NCBI GenBank assembly: GCA_031551865.1
Contig: JAVBMY010000011.1
Span: 1 to 25,084 of the forward strand
DNA: 25,084 nucleotides
Direction: 5' to 3'
Source: Rikenella sp031551865
GTDB taxonomy: Bacteria; Bacteroidota; Bacteroidia; Bacteroidales; Rikenellaceae
The notes under the pieces: generated by a model
Told to the model about the DNA's origin: nothing
The model's database searches: none
What the model saw: only the letters and a program-made list of their open reading frames with translations
Program-made: the position numbers and the translations under genes
In this document: in pieces, positions 8,553 through 15,487 of the stretch
How positions within the stretch are numbered: position 1 is the first letter of the stretch
Layout: every line of letters starts with the position of its first letter

Positions 8553-9383
8553 TTAATCGTTCTCCGCCTCTTGGCCGGCCTCGGGTTGCCGCTTTGCTTC
8601 GGGCAGCGGCGCAATCAGCTCCTGTATGCCCGTAATGAAGCTCATCGGGTGGGCGGGATTGCCCGGTACGTAGAGGTCGGGGGTATGCCGCTCGAAGAAT
8701 GAGCGGTCGACGGCGGGCGCACCGTCGAACAGGCCGCCCGAGATGGCGTCGATGCCCACGGCGATGATCAGGCGCGGCTCGGGGATGGCGCTCAGGGTGA
8801 TCTCGGCTTCGCGGGCCATGTTCCGGGTCAGTGGGCCGGTGATCACAAGCCCGTCGGCGTGGCGCGGCGAGGCAACGAATTCGACGCCCAGGCGCCGCAT
8901 GTCGAAGTTGACATTCCCGGCGGCATTCAGTTCCATTTCGCAACTGTTGTCGCCTCCGGCCGAGAGCTGTCGCAGTTTGAGCGCCTGCCTGAAGAGTCGT
9001 TTAGTCTCGGGACGTGTTTTTACGGTCGCCTCCGGCTGGTTGTGGGGCCCGAAGAGCTGGGGGGCGTTGCCCGAGGCGCTGACGACCAGCCCTTCGCGGG
9101 TGGTTGAGGCGGTGCGGTAGTCGCTCGTGAAGGCGATGTGGTCGGGGAATTGCACGGCACATTCGCCGCAGAACAGGCAGCGTCCCATGTCGAGCGTGAA
9201 GGGGGTCGTGCTGATGGCTCCGGTGGGACAGAGCGCCGCGAGGGCCTTCAGACGGGCGGGGGTCAGTCCTTCGTCGCGCAGCACGGGACGGCCGCGGAAC
9301 GGCGCGTGCAGTTCCACGGCGCCGAGTTTAGGTATGGCCTGGCGCTTGTGCGAGCGGAGTACGCGTAGGGTGCTGAGTAACAT
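8553..9383 (-). CDS. Ehr/hydrogenase-4-like small subunit: ferredoxin domain fused to NuoB/HyfI-like domain, cluster ligands lost
   Basis: A 276-residue fusion of an HyfH-like ferredoxin part (about 1-95) and an HyfI/NuoB-like part (about 135-255). The ferredoxin part keeps C52 plus C69-x2-C72-x2-C75, enough for one [4Fe-4S] cluster; the other half-motif is absent. In the NuoB-like part the usual C-x2-C pair reads GGDNSCEMEL (D145, C148), the third ligand position reads VGIDAISGG (D212) and the fourth VPGNPAHP (N242). Three of four N2-type ligands are therefore replaced, while SPRHADGLVITGP (172-184) is well conserved. A longer upstream frame exists but crosses a hairpin element; the ATG at 9383 (MLLSTLRVLRS) is chosen. 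It is the last gene of the operon. The family call is firm; electron transfer through an N2-like centre is unlikely. Confidence 0.85.
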   Translation of the reverse strand: MLLSTLRVLRSHKRQAIPKLGAVELHAPFRGRPVLRDEGLTPARLKALAALCPTGAISTTPFTLDMGRCLFCGECAVQFPDHIAFTSDYRTASTTREGLVVSASGNAPQLFGPHNQPEATVKTRPETKRLFRQALKLRQLSAGGDNSCEMELNAAGNVNFDMRRLGVEFVASPRHADGLVITGPLTRNMAREAEITLSAIPEPRLIIAVGIDAISGGLFDGAPAVDRSFFERHTPDLYVPGNPAHPMSFITGIQELIAPLPEAKRQPEAGQEAEND

Positions 9384-9396
9384 GGTCTTATTCTTA

Positions 9397-9545
9397 TGGC
9401 GGCCCCGCAGGGGCCGTATTTCTCCGGGTTTCTTGATGGCCCCCCCATAGAGGGGGCCGTAACGGCTGAACCATGGTGCGCAAAGCGCATTATGGTGAAG
9501 GAGCGCGCCCACCCCCGAGGGGGGGTGGGGTGGGCGCGAGTTTTG
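9397..9545 (+). repeat. Modular hairpin element, copy 2
   Basis: Starts with the stem GGCCCCGCAGGGGCC, then GTATTTCTCCGGGTTTCTTG, a second stem of C- and G-runs (GGCCCCCC ... GGGGGCC), GAAGGAGCGCGCCC, and a closing stem with arms CGCGCCCACCCC (9504-9515) and GGGGTGGGCGCG (9527-9538), followed by AGTTTTG. It fills the 222-nt gap between the large- and small-subunit genes of the Ehr operon and is antisense to them. Confidence 0.75.
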
Positions 9546-9605
9546 TTGGCGGCCGGGGTTCGGGCACTTCTTTATTTGGCATCTACCGGCCGCGGGCGGT
9601 CCTTT

Positions 9606-11171
9606 TTACAGATCGTGTCCGCAGTACGACAGGTTGAAACTCTTGTTGCTGAGCGGAAAATCTGAAATCTGGGCGTCGCGCACCGACAGGGCCAGCAACA
9701 GCCAGTTGTGTACCGACGGGTCGACCACTTTGTAGCTTTCGATTCCGCCTCCGGTGCCTGTGAGCGCCGCGTGGCAGATTTCGCCGCGCCACCCCTCGAC
9801 CAGCGAAAAGATCAGCGAGTCCGACGGCAGCGCCACGCTGTAGTCGGGCGCCGGATACGGCTCGAACCAGCGGCCGGCCGCTTCTTTCATGGCTGCGGCG
9901 ATGATGTTGCGCGAGGCCACGATTTCGTCGAGCCTCAGGCGCAAGCGCGCCATCAGGTCGCCCCCCTTGCGTACGCAGGGCTTGAAACCGTCGAAAATCC
10001 CGCCCTCGGAAGCGGGTATCGCTGCCAGCGCAAAGTTGTGCGCCAGGCGGCTGTCGCGGATCACGCCGCTCGACCGGGCCGCCATGCCCACGGCGCCGAC
10101 CCGCAGGGCCTGCCCCCGGGTCACGGCGCAGATGCCTTCGAAGCGAGCCAAGACCGACGGGGTAGAGAGCAGGTTGTCCCCCACTTCGCCCATGCGCCGG
10201 ATTACTTCGTCGAGCGTGGTTTCGATCGATTTGATCAGCTCCAGCGAGAGCCGGAAATGCGAGCCGAAAGGCCTTACGAGTCCCTTGCCGAACCGGTTGC
10301 CGCACCAGCTTTGCAGGGCATTGATCACCAGGGTGCGGAGCGCCTCGCAGGCCACCTGCCCGGTCTGGTAGGCGATGTCGCCGCACAGCGCCGAAATGTC
10401 GGCGATGTGCATGGCCAGGCGCTCCATTTCGATCGCGGCGATGCGCTCAGCGGCCAGGATGGCACGGGTCGTAACCCAAGTCTCCGTGCGCGGGGCTTTG
10501 CTTTCGAGGATCAGTGCTATGGCGGTGGCGTGGGCTACGGCGGTGTCGCCCGCGATGCTTTCGGCCAGAGCGATCTGCCGGAGCGGGTTGCCCGACGCCG
10601 CGGCGATCAGGCTTTCGATGCCGCGGTGCTGGTAGCCCAGCGCGATTTCGAGGTGCAATACTTTTTCGCCGTCGCACAGGAACCGGAAGGCTCCCGGCTC
10701 GATGATCCCGGCGTGCACGGGGCCGACGTTCACCTGGTGGAGCTCTTGGCTTTCCATGGAGTAGAACGGGTAGTTATCGATACGCTCGTCGGTGTAGCGG
10801 CGGTTCCAGGGGTAGCGCAGGGGCTTGTCCCACGGCGACCCTTTGAAATGAATGCCGTAGAGTTCGGCCATTTCGCGCTCGAAGCAGTGCAGGGCGAGAA
10901 TGTCGCCCGCCAGCGATTCGAGGAATCCCTCGTCGTAATAGTCCAGTGTGTGCGCGGCCACCACCACGTCGCCTTCGGTGTCGCGCGCCACCAAGGCGTA
11001 GAAGTTCAGCGTCCCGCCGTCGGGCGAGGCCACCGCGAAGTAGGCCGCGCAGCGGTTCTCGGGCCGGGCGAGCATGGCGCGCATCTCGGCGCCGAACTGC
11101 GCGTAGGGCAATACGGGTATCTTCTTGCGGGGTATGGGCGTCCCGTCGTTATGTATCGGTAACCAATTCAT
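9606..11171 (-). CDS. Ehr/hydrogenase-4-like large subunit: NuoC-NuoD fusion lacking NiFe ligands (HyfG/HycE-like)
   Basis: 521 residues. About 1-125 is a NuoC-like (30-kDa) domain (HCFEREMAELYGIHFKGSPWD) and about 145-521 a NuoD/hydrogenase large-subunit domain (NVGPVHAGIIEPGAFRF, LGYQHRGIESL). In NiFe hydrogenases the first motif is RxCGxC followed by a His. Here the segment is ESIAGDTAVAHAT, with A207 and T210 in place of the cysteines and H214 kept. The C-terminal DPCxxC is replaced by DFPLSNKSFNLSYCGHDL, which is also the end of the protein. It therefore cannot hold a normal NiFe site, and there is no C-terminal extension for maturation cleavage. The start codon overlaps the stop of the HyfF-like gene (TGATG), indicating translational coupling. 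This is the pattern of 'energy-converting hydrogenase related' complexes. Confidence 0.88.
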   Translation of the reverse strand: MNWLPIHNDGTPIPRKKIPVLPYAQFGAEMRAMLARPENRCAAYFAVASPDGGTLNFYALVARDTEGDVVVAAHTLDYYDEGFLESLAGDILALHCFEREMAELYGIHFKGSPWDKPLRYPWNRRYTDERIDNYPFYSMESQELHQVNVGPVHAGIIEPGAFRFLCDGEKVLHLEIALGYQHRGIESLIAAASGNPLRQIALAESIAGDTAVAHATAIALILESKAPRTETWVTTRAILAAERIAAIEMERLAMHIADISALCGDIAYQTGQVACEALRTLVINALQSWCGNRFGKGLVRPFGSHFRLSLELIKSIETTLDEVIRRMGEVGDNLLSTPSVLARFEGICAVTRGQALRVGAVGMAARSSGVIRDSRLAHNFALAAIPASEGGIFDGFKPCVRKGGDLMARLRLRLDEIVASRNIIAAAMKEAAGRWFEPYPAPDYSVALPSDSLIFSLVEGWRGEICHAALTGTGGGIESYKVVDPSVHNWLLLALSVRDAQISDFPLSNKSFNLSYCGHDL

Positions 11172-12595
11172 CAGGAGACTATGGCGTTCACAAGGTCAAT
11201 AAGGAAAGGGGCCTGCCAAATGCCGGCCACAAACGTGGCCGCGATCAGCAGCAGGAGTACCGACGAGAGCAGCGTGTTTTTCCGCTCGGGGCAAATGCGG
11301 CTGATGTCGGTGGGCTTGTAGAGCATCGGCAGCAGTTTGGAGCAGAGCCAGTAGATGGCCACCAGCAGGGGCAGTGCGGCCAGCAGCACGACCCACCACA
11401 AGCCCTGCTCGATCAGGGTGGTGAACATCAGGTATTCGGTGCGGAACAGTACCGAGGGCGGCAGGGCAGCCAGTGCCACCACGCTGAGGGCGATCACGAG
11501 CCCGCCCAGCGGGTCGACACGGAAGTATTCGCCGATGCGCGAGGTCTTGTAGCCCCCGTAAATTTTCCCCACGACACTCAGTTGGAGCATCATCGCGCCT
11601 TTGATCAGCGTGTGTGCCAGCGAGTGCAGTACGGCGGCCCACACCCCGATGCCGCCGATACCGAGCCCGATGGCGATCAGGCCGCTGTTCTCGACGGTCG
11701 AATAGGCCGCCAGCCGCTTGAGGTTGCGCGTGCGCCCCATATAGACGGCGGCCACCACCAACGACAATAACCCCACCAACAGCATCACGTGTTGCACCCA
11801 GCCGATAATCTCGGCCGAGCCCTGCATCACTTTGTATACCCGGAAGATGGCCACGAACCCGCCGCCCACCAAGGCCGACGAGATGAAGGCCGATACGGGC
11901 GTGGGAGCACTGTGGTTGGCGTCGACGCCGACGGTGTACAGTGGAAAAAGTTCGAATTTCGACGAATAGCCCACCAGCAGGAATACGAAGGCGAGCTTGA
12001 TGTAGAGCGGGTTCCCGGCGCCGCTTTGCAACAGGGCGGTCAGGGCGGGGTACGACAGGTCGCCGTTCTGCTCAGGCGTGCCGTGGAACGACACGGTGCT
12101 CAGCAGTAGGATGCCGAGATAGGCGATGGCGATGCCCACCGAGCTCACGAAGATGTATTTCCAGGTGGCTTCGAGGCTGCGCAGGGTGCGCCGGTGGTAG
12201 GTCAATCCGGCGGTGGCGATGGTGGTGGCTTCGAGGAAGATCCAGGTGACGGTGATGTTGTTCGCGAAATAAACGCCGGTGAGGGTGACATTCAGGGCGA
12301 TCAGCGAGAAAAGGTAGATCTTAGTTTCGCGCAGGTTCTCCTTGTCGAGGTAGCGGGCGCTTTGCAGGCAGCAGATCAGGCCCATCACCGCCATCAGGGC
12401 ATAGTAGGTCACCCCCAGGGCATCGAAGGTGAAGAACCCGAGTTCGGTCTCGCCCCGGTGCATCAGAGCCCACACGGCGGTGGCGATCTGCACGGCGAAG
12501 AAGAGCTGCGCGTAGGCTTGCACATAGGCACGGCTCCGCGAGAGCATCCCAAAGGCAACGCTCAGCAGCGACAGTATGAGGACTATGGTCAGCAT
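11171..12595 (-). CDS. HyfF/NuoN-like antiporter-type membrane subunit of the Ehr complex
   Basis: A 474-residue polytopic membrane protein of the Proton_antipo_M family (NuoL/M/N, HyfB/D/F, Mrp antiporter subunits), predicted to form one ion-translocating unit of the complex arm. The membrane Glu of the first half-channel is in FLEATTIATAGL (E122) and a Lys in GYSSKFELFPL (K213). RNLKRLAAYSTVENSG is the classic segment near the second half-channel. The normally very conserved LxxWLPDAHxxAPxPVSA is altered to LYTVGVDANHSAPTPVSA, a deviation worth noting. Its start lies 3 nt after the stop of the PhzF-family gene, and its stop overlaps the next start. The family is clear; whether it pumps H+ or Na+ cannot be read. 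Confidence 0.85.
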   Translation of the reverse strand: MLTIVLILSLLSVAFGMLSRSRAYVQAYAQLFFAVQIATAVWALMHRGETELGFFTFDALGVTYYALMAVMGLICCLQSARYLDKENLRETKIYLFSLIALNVTLTGVYFANNITVTWIFLEATTIATAGLTYHRRTLRSLEATWKYIFVSSVGIAIAYLGILLLSTVSFHGTPEQNGDLSYPALTALLQSGAGNPLYIKLAFVFLLVGYSSKFELFPLYTVGVDANHSAPTPVSAFISSALVGGGFVAIFRVYKVMQGSAEIIGWVQHVMLLVGLLSLVVAAVYMGRTRNLKRLAAYSTVENSGLIAIGLGIGGIGVWAAVLHSLAHTLIKGAMMLQLSVVGKIYGGYKTSRIGEYFRVDPLGGLVIALSVVALAALPPSVLFRTEYLMFTTLIEQGLWWVVLLAALPLLVAIYWLCSKLLPMLYKPTDISRICPERKNTLLSSVLLLLIAATFVAGIWQAPFLIDLVNAIVS

Positions 12596-12598
12596 TGT

Positions 12599-13396
12599 TT
12601 ATTTTTCCATCCACTTGGGGATCAGTTCGCCCATGATCACCGCACTTGAGCGCAACAGCACCCTGTTGCCGGCGGTCAGTTCACATTCGATCGCGCCGCT
12701 CCGCTGCGAGGCTTGAAAGCCAGTCATCACGGTTTTGCCGAGCTTTTTGCCCCAATAGGGGGCCAGGTAACAGTGAGCTGTTCCGGTCACGGGATCTTCG
12801 GGCACCCCTACGCCCGGCGCAAAGTATCTCGAAATGAAGTCGTATTGCGGCCGGTCCGACTTCGCGGTGAGGATGAACCTGCCCCGGTCCGATGATCGGA
12901 GCAAGGCGAAGTCGGGCGTTATCGACCGTAATTTCTCGCAGTCGCTGATCTCGATCAGGTAGCGGTTGTCGTTCTTGCCCATATAGACGGGCCGGATGCC
13001 GAAGGCTCTTTCGATGAGGTCGTTGCTCTCCGTGTCGTCGACAAAAAGCTGAGGAAAGTCGAGTTCGATCTTTCCCCCGACCCGTTTTGCGGTCAACGGC
13101 CCGCTCAGGGAGTCGAAAGCTATGGCTTGCGCAGGGTCGCAAAATCCGCAGTCGTACAAAACGTGTGCAGCCGCCAGCGTGGCGTGCCCGCAGAGGTTGA
13201 CTTCGGTGCTCGGAGTGAACCACCTGATGCGGTATCGGCCGTTTTCGGGGTATACGAAAGCTGTTTCCGAGAACCCGATCTCCCGGGAGATCAATAAGTA
13301 CAGTGCTTCGGGAATTTCGTTCTCCAACAGGCAAACCCCGGCCGGGTTGCCCGAAAAGGGCTTGTCTGTAAAGGCGTCTACGGTGAAAATTCTCAT
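12599..13396 (-). CDS. PhzF-family isomerase/epimerase embedded in the Ehr operon
   Basis: A 265-residue protein with the two-lobed diaminopimelate-epimerase-like fold of the PhzF family. Visible features: MRIFTVDAFTDKPFSGNPAG at the start, the catalytic Glu in GFSETAF (E44), NLCGHATLAAAHVL (67-80) and DPVTGTAHCYLAPYW near residue 208. PhzF itself isomerises a dihydro-anthranilate in phenazine synthesis, but most family members are of unknown substrate and no other phenazine gene is present. The gene lies 12 nt downstream of the HyfE-like gene and 3 nt upstream of the HyfF-like gene, so it is surely co-transcribed with the membrane complex. No functional link between PhzF proteins and complex-I-like enzymes is known to me. 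Confidence 0.88.
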   Translation of the reverse strand: MRIFTVDAFTDKPFSGNPAGVCLLENEIPEALYLLISREIGFSETAFVYPENGRYRIRWFTPSTEVNLCGHATLAAAHVLYDCGFCDPAQAIAFDSLSGPLTAKRVGGKIELDFPQLFVDDTESNDLIERAFGIRPVYMGKNDNRYLIEISDCEKLRSITPDFALLRSSDRGRFILTAKSDRPQYDFISRYFAPGVGVPEDPVTGTAHCYLAPYWGKKLGKTVMTGFQASQRSGAIECELTAGNRVLLRSSAVIMGELIPKWMEK

Positions 13397-13408
13397 CGGG
13401 TCGCGTTT

Positions 13409-14041
13409 TTAGTCTTTCAGTTCGGTCAGCCCTTCGTGGTCGAGGTCGGGCAGGCGGTGCCCGATCTTCGAGATGAACAGACCCAAAAGCAACACGCCCA
13501 TCAGGATGTCGAGCAGGATGCCGATGTTGATCAGCATGGGCATCTCGAAGCCTACGGCCAGCGAGAAGAAGAACACGGCGTTCTCGATGATCAGGAACCC
13601 CACCAGGTGCGAAAAAACGCGGCGGTGGGTGGTGATGATGATCAGCCCGGTCACCAGGCCGAACAGGGCCACGCCGAAAAAGAGGCTGTTGACCTGGGTG
13701 TCGGCGGTGTAGCGGGTGATACCGAGGCTCACGATCAAGGCGATGACCGACAGGATGAGCGACAGGAACCCGGGCACTGACACACGGCTCACGCGGTTCA
13801 CTTTGGTCTGCCGGATGATCCGGAAGAGCATCCACGGCACGATGAGTCCTTTGAAAACGAGGGTCTCGGTGATGATGAATATCTTTGAGGCCAAGCCTTC
13901 GGAGGGGCCGAGCTGCATCAGGGCGATGCCCATCAAGAGCCACCCCTGGATCCCCACGAGCAGGGCGTAACGGCGGAACCGCTCGGCCACCGAGAGGTAG
14001 AGCAGCGATACGGCGTAGATGATGATCAGTGCGAGCAGCAT
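13409..14041 (-). CDS. HyfE-like membrane subunit of the Ehr complex
   Basis: A 210-residue integral membrane protein with about seven hydrophobic helices (MLLALIIIYAVSLLYLS; YALLVGIQGWLLMGIALMQL; FLSLILSVIALIVSLG; SLFFGVALFGLVTGLIIITT; AVFFFSLAVGFEMPMLINIG; LDILMGVLLLGLF). Length, helix pattern and place between HyfC-like and HyfF-like genes match HyfE, a subunit related to the NuoK/MnhC type. The frame is open for 76 more codons upstream, but these cross a dispersed repeat and hairpin element and are not protein-like; the ATG at 14041 starts exactly at the first helix. The family call rests on context and topology more than on motifs. Confidence 0.78.
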   Translation of the reverse strand: MLLALIIIYAVSLLYLSVAERFRRYALLVGIQGWLLMGIALMQLGPSEGLASKIFIITETLVFKGLIVPWMLFRIIRQTKVNRVSRVSVPGFLSLILSVIALIVSLGITRYTADTQVNSLFFGVALFGLVTGLIIITTHRRVFSHLVGFLIIENAVFFFSLAVGFEMPMLINIGILLDILMGVLLLGLFISKIGHRLPDLDHEGLTELKD

Positions 14042-14102
14042 GGGTTGAGTTAAGTCGTTTATTGTTAGCCCGGGTTGGGGCCTGTGATCCACATTCTTTT
14101 TC

Positions 14103-14137
14103 GTCATTGCGAGGGCACAGCCCGCGGCAATCTTCCT
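14103..14137 (+). repeat. GTCATTGCGA-type dispersed repeat in Ehr operon gap
   Basis: Reads GTCATTGCGAGGGCACAGCC followed by CGCGGCAATCTTCC. The head is identical to the reverse-strand copy ending at 91. It lies in the 358-nt gap between the HyfC-like and HyfE-like genes. Confidence 0.55.
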
Positions 14138-14159
14138 CCGGGAAGGTTTTGTTTTATAA

Positions 14160-14306
14160 AGAAACGGGGCGGCCTGCGAGCCGAAGGCAAACAGGCCTGC
14201 TTTTCTCCGGGCTTTGTGGCCGCGCCTCTGCGAGAGCCACACGCCTGGGAAGGAACGGCCACCCCGCACCCCGCGAAACTCGCAGAGCGAGTTTGCGGGT
14301 GGCCGC
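14160..14306 (+). repeat. Modular hairpin element, copy 3 (divergent)
   Basis: Contains GGCCTGCTTTTCTCCGGGCT followed by TTGTGGCCG, close to copy 1 (GTATTTCTCCGGGCTTTG then GGGCCG). It closes with a stem whose outer arms are CGGCCACCC (14256-14264) and GGGTGGCCG (14297-14305), with an inner stem GCGAAACTCGC / GCGAGTTTGC. More GC-rich short stems follow to 14399. Together with the GTCATTGCGA repeat it fills the gap between the HyfC- and HyfE-like genes; no gene was seen in 14042-14399. Confidence 0.6.
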
Positions 14307-14399
14307 TACCGCGCAGGCTAACCGCCTGCGGTTGCGCGAACCGGCACCTTGCGGCGCCGCTTCGCTCCTCTGCGGCCCTGCGGGCCGCCTTTCTCATGC

Positions 14400-15308
14400 C
14401 TACATCACATTCTGCACCAGAATGTAGGCCACCACGAAGCTGAGCATCGATACGGCGGCGATCGTGGCCAGGTAGGTAGCGTTCTTGGGCATCCGGTTGC
14501 GGGCGGTGAACGACTCCGCGAGCCCGATCAGCAGACCGAACCCCACGAGCGCCACCGCGAACCACCCGATCATTTGCAGGTCGGGCCCGACGGCGGGGAT
14601 CAGCGCGTTGGCGGTCAGTAGGCAGTATACGGCCAACTTCAGCCACGAGGCGATCTGCACGAAAGCGAGGTCAACGCCGCTCACGTCGAGCACCATCACT
14701 TCGTGGATCATGGTGAGTTCGAGGTGGGTGCGGGGGTCGTCGACGGGCAGGCGGCCGTTCTCGACCAGCGCGATGTTGAACATGGCGTAGCCCACTACCA
14801 GCGAGAGTACGATGATATTCGCCGATGTGTTGTCGAATGTGGCGAAGATCGAGCTGAACGAATACAATCCGGTGACAAGCGCCAGTGTCCCGACGAGCAG
14901 GAACAGGCAGGGCTCGACGAGCATCGCGAACAGGGCTTCGCGGGCGGATCCCATGCCCTGGAAACTGCTGCCGCTGTCGAGGGCGGTGAATATCAGGGCG
15001 AACCGCCCAAGGGCCATCAGGTAGGCGAACAGCACGAAGTCGCCGTTGAAGCCCACCAGCGCCGGGTAGTTGCCCAGCGGAATGAAGGCCGCTGCCGTCA
15101 GGATCGTAGCCAGGTAAAGCGACGGGCCGCCCCGGCTGATGAATGTCGACGTGGTGCTGTATACCGAGCCTTTGCGCACGAGCACGCCTACGTTGAACAG
15201 CGGCTGGAAAAAACGGTAGCCTTTCCGGCCGGCGCAGACGGCGCGCGTGCGGTTGATGATGCCAGGGATGAGCAGTGCACCGACCAATATGTAGAGCAAT
15301 GGCAGCAT
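14400..15308 (-). CDS. HyfC/NuoH-like membrane subunit of the Ehr complex
   Basis: A 302-residue polytopic membrane protein of the NADH dehydrogenase subunit 1 family, which forms the joint between the membrane arm and the peripheral redox subunits. The conserved loop ENGRLPVDDPRTHLELTMIHEV (about 183-204) carries the acidic residues D190, D191, E197 and E203 typical of NuoH/HyfC. RFFQPLFNVGVLVRKGSVYS near the N terminus is also family-typical. The length fits HyfC (about 310) better than NuoH of complex I. It is the second gene of the operon, 179 nt downstream of the HyfB-like gene and 358 nt upstream of the HyfE-like gene; both gaps hold hairpin elements. Quinone binding, usual at this subunit in complex I, cannot be judged. 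Confidence 0.86.
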   Translation of the reverse strand: MLPLLYILVGALLIPGIINRTRAVCAGRKGYRFFQPLFNVGVLVRKGSVYSTTSTFISRGGPSLYLATILTAAAFIPLGNYPALVGFNGDFVLFAYLMALGRFALIFTALDSGSSFQGMGSAREALFAMLVEPCLFLLVGTLALVTGLYSFSSIFATFDNTSANIIVLSLVVGYAMFNIALVENGRLPVDDPRTHLELTMIHEVMVLDVSGVDLAFVQIASWLKLAVYCLLTANALIPAVGPDLQMIGWFAVALVGFGLLIGLAESFTARNRMPKNATYLATIAAVSMLSFVVAYILVQNVM

Positions 15309-15319
15309 ATAAATTCTTT

Positions 15320-15455
15320 TGCGGCGGCGCCGTCAGGCGCCGAATCTTTCCGCGAAGGGTGCGAAGAATGGGTTGACTGAGCAGCGAATGCTTTGAGCAT
15401 TTCGTCTGCGAAGGAGCGCGCCCGCCCCCGAGGGGTGTGTGGGGTGGGCGCGAAC
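15320..15455 (+). repeat. Modular hairpin element, copy 4
   Basis: Opens with the stem GGCGCCGTCAGGCGCC, then GAATCTTTCCGCGAAGGGTG, GACTGAGCAGCGAATGCTTT, CGAAGGAGCGCGCCC, and a closing stem with arms CGCGCCCGCCCC (15417-15428) and GGGGTGGGCGCG (15441-15452). The GACTGAGC ... CGAAGGAGCGC part matches copy 6 and the closing stem matches copy 2. It fills the gap between the HyfB-like and HyfC-like genes, antisense to them. Confidence 0.75.
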
Positions 15456-15487
15456 CTCTCAGGGTCGCGTAAAACCAGGGGCGTTTC

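Noticed and set aside
9384..9512. N-terminal extension of the Ehr small subunit
   Set aside because: It is read through the modular hairpin element and has no similarity to ferredoxin or NuoB N termini.
9708..11162. Antisense open frame (484 codons) opposite the Ehr large-subunit gene
   Set aside because: Shadow of a well-supported gene; composition is Arg/His/Gly/Gln rich and has no recognisable motif.
12599..13396. Phenazine biosynthesis cluster
   Set aside because: Only a PhzF-family protein is present; no other phenazine genes are seen, and the family is mostly of other or unknown function.
14042..14269. N-terminal extension of the HyfE-like protein
   Set aside because: The extra 76 codons run through a GTCATTGCGA repeat and a hairpin element and lack membrane-protein character; the helix begins at the ATG at 14041.
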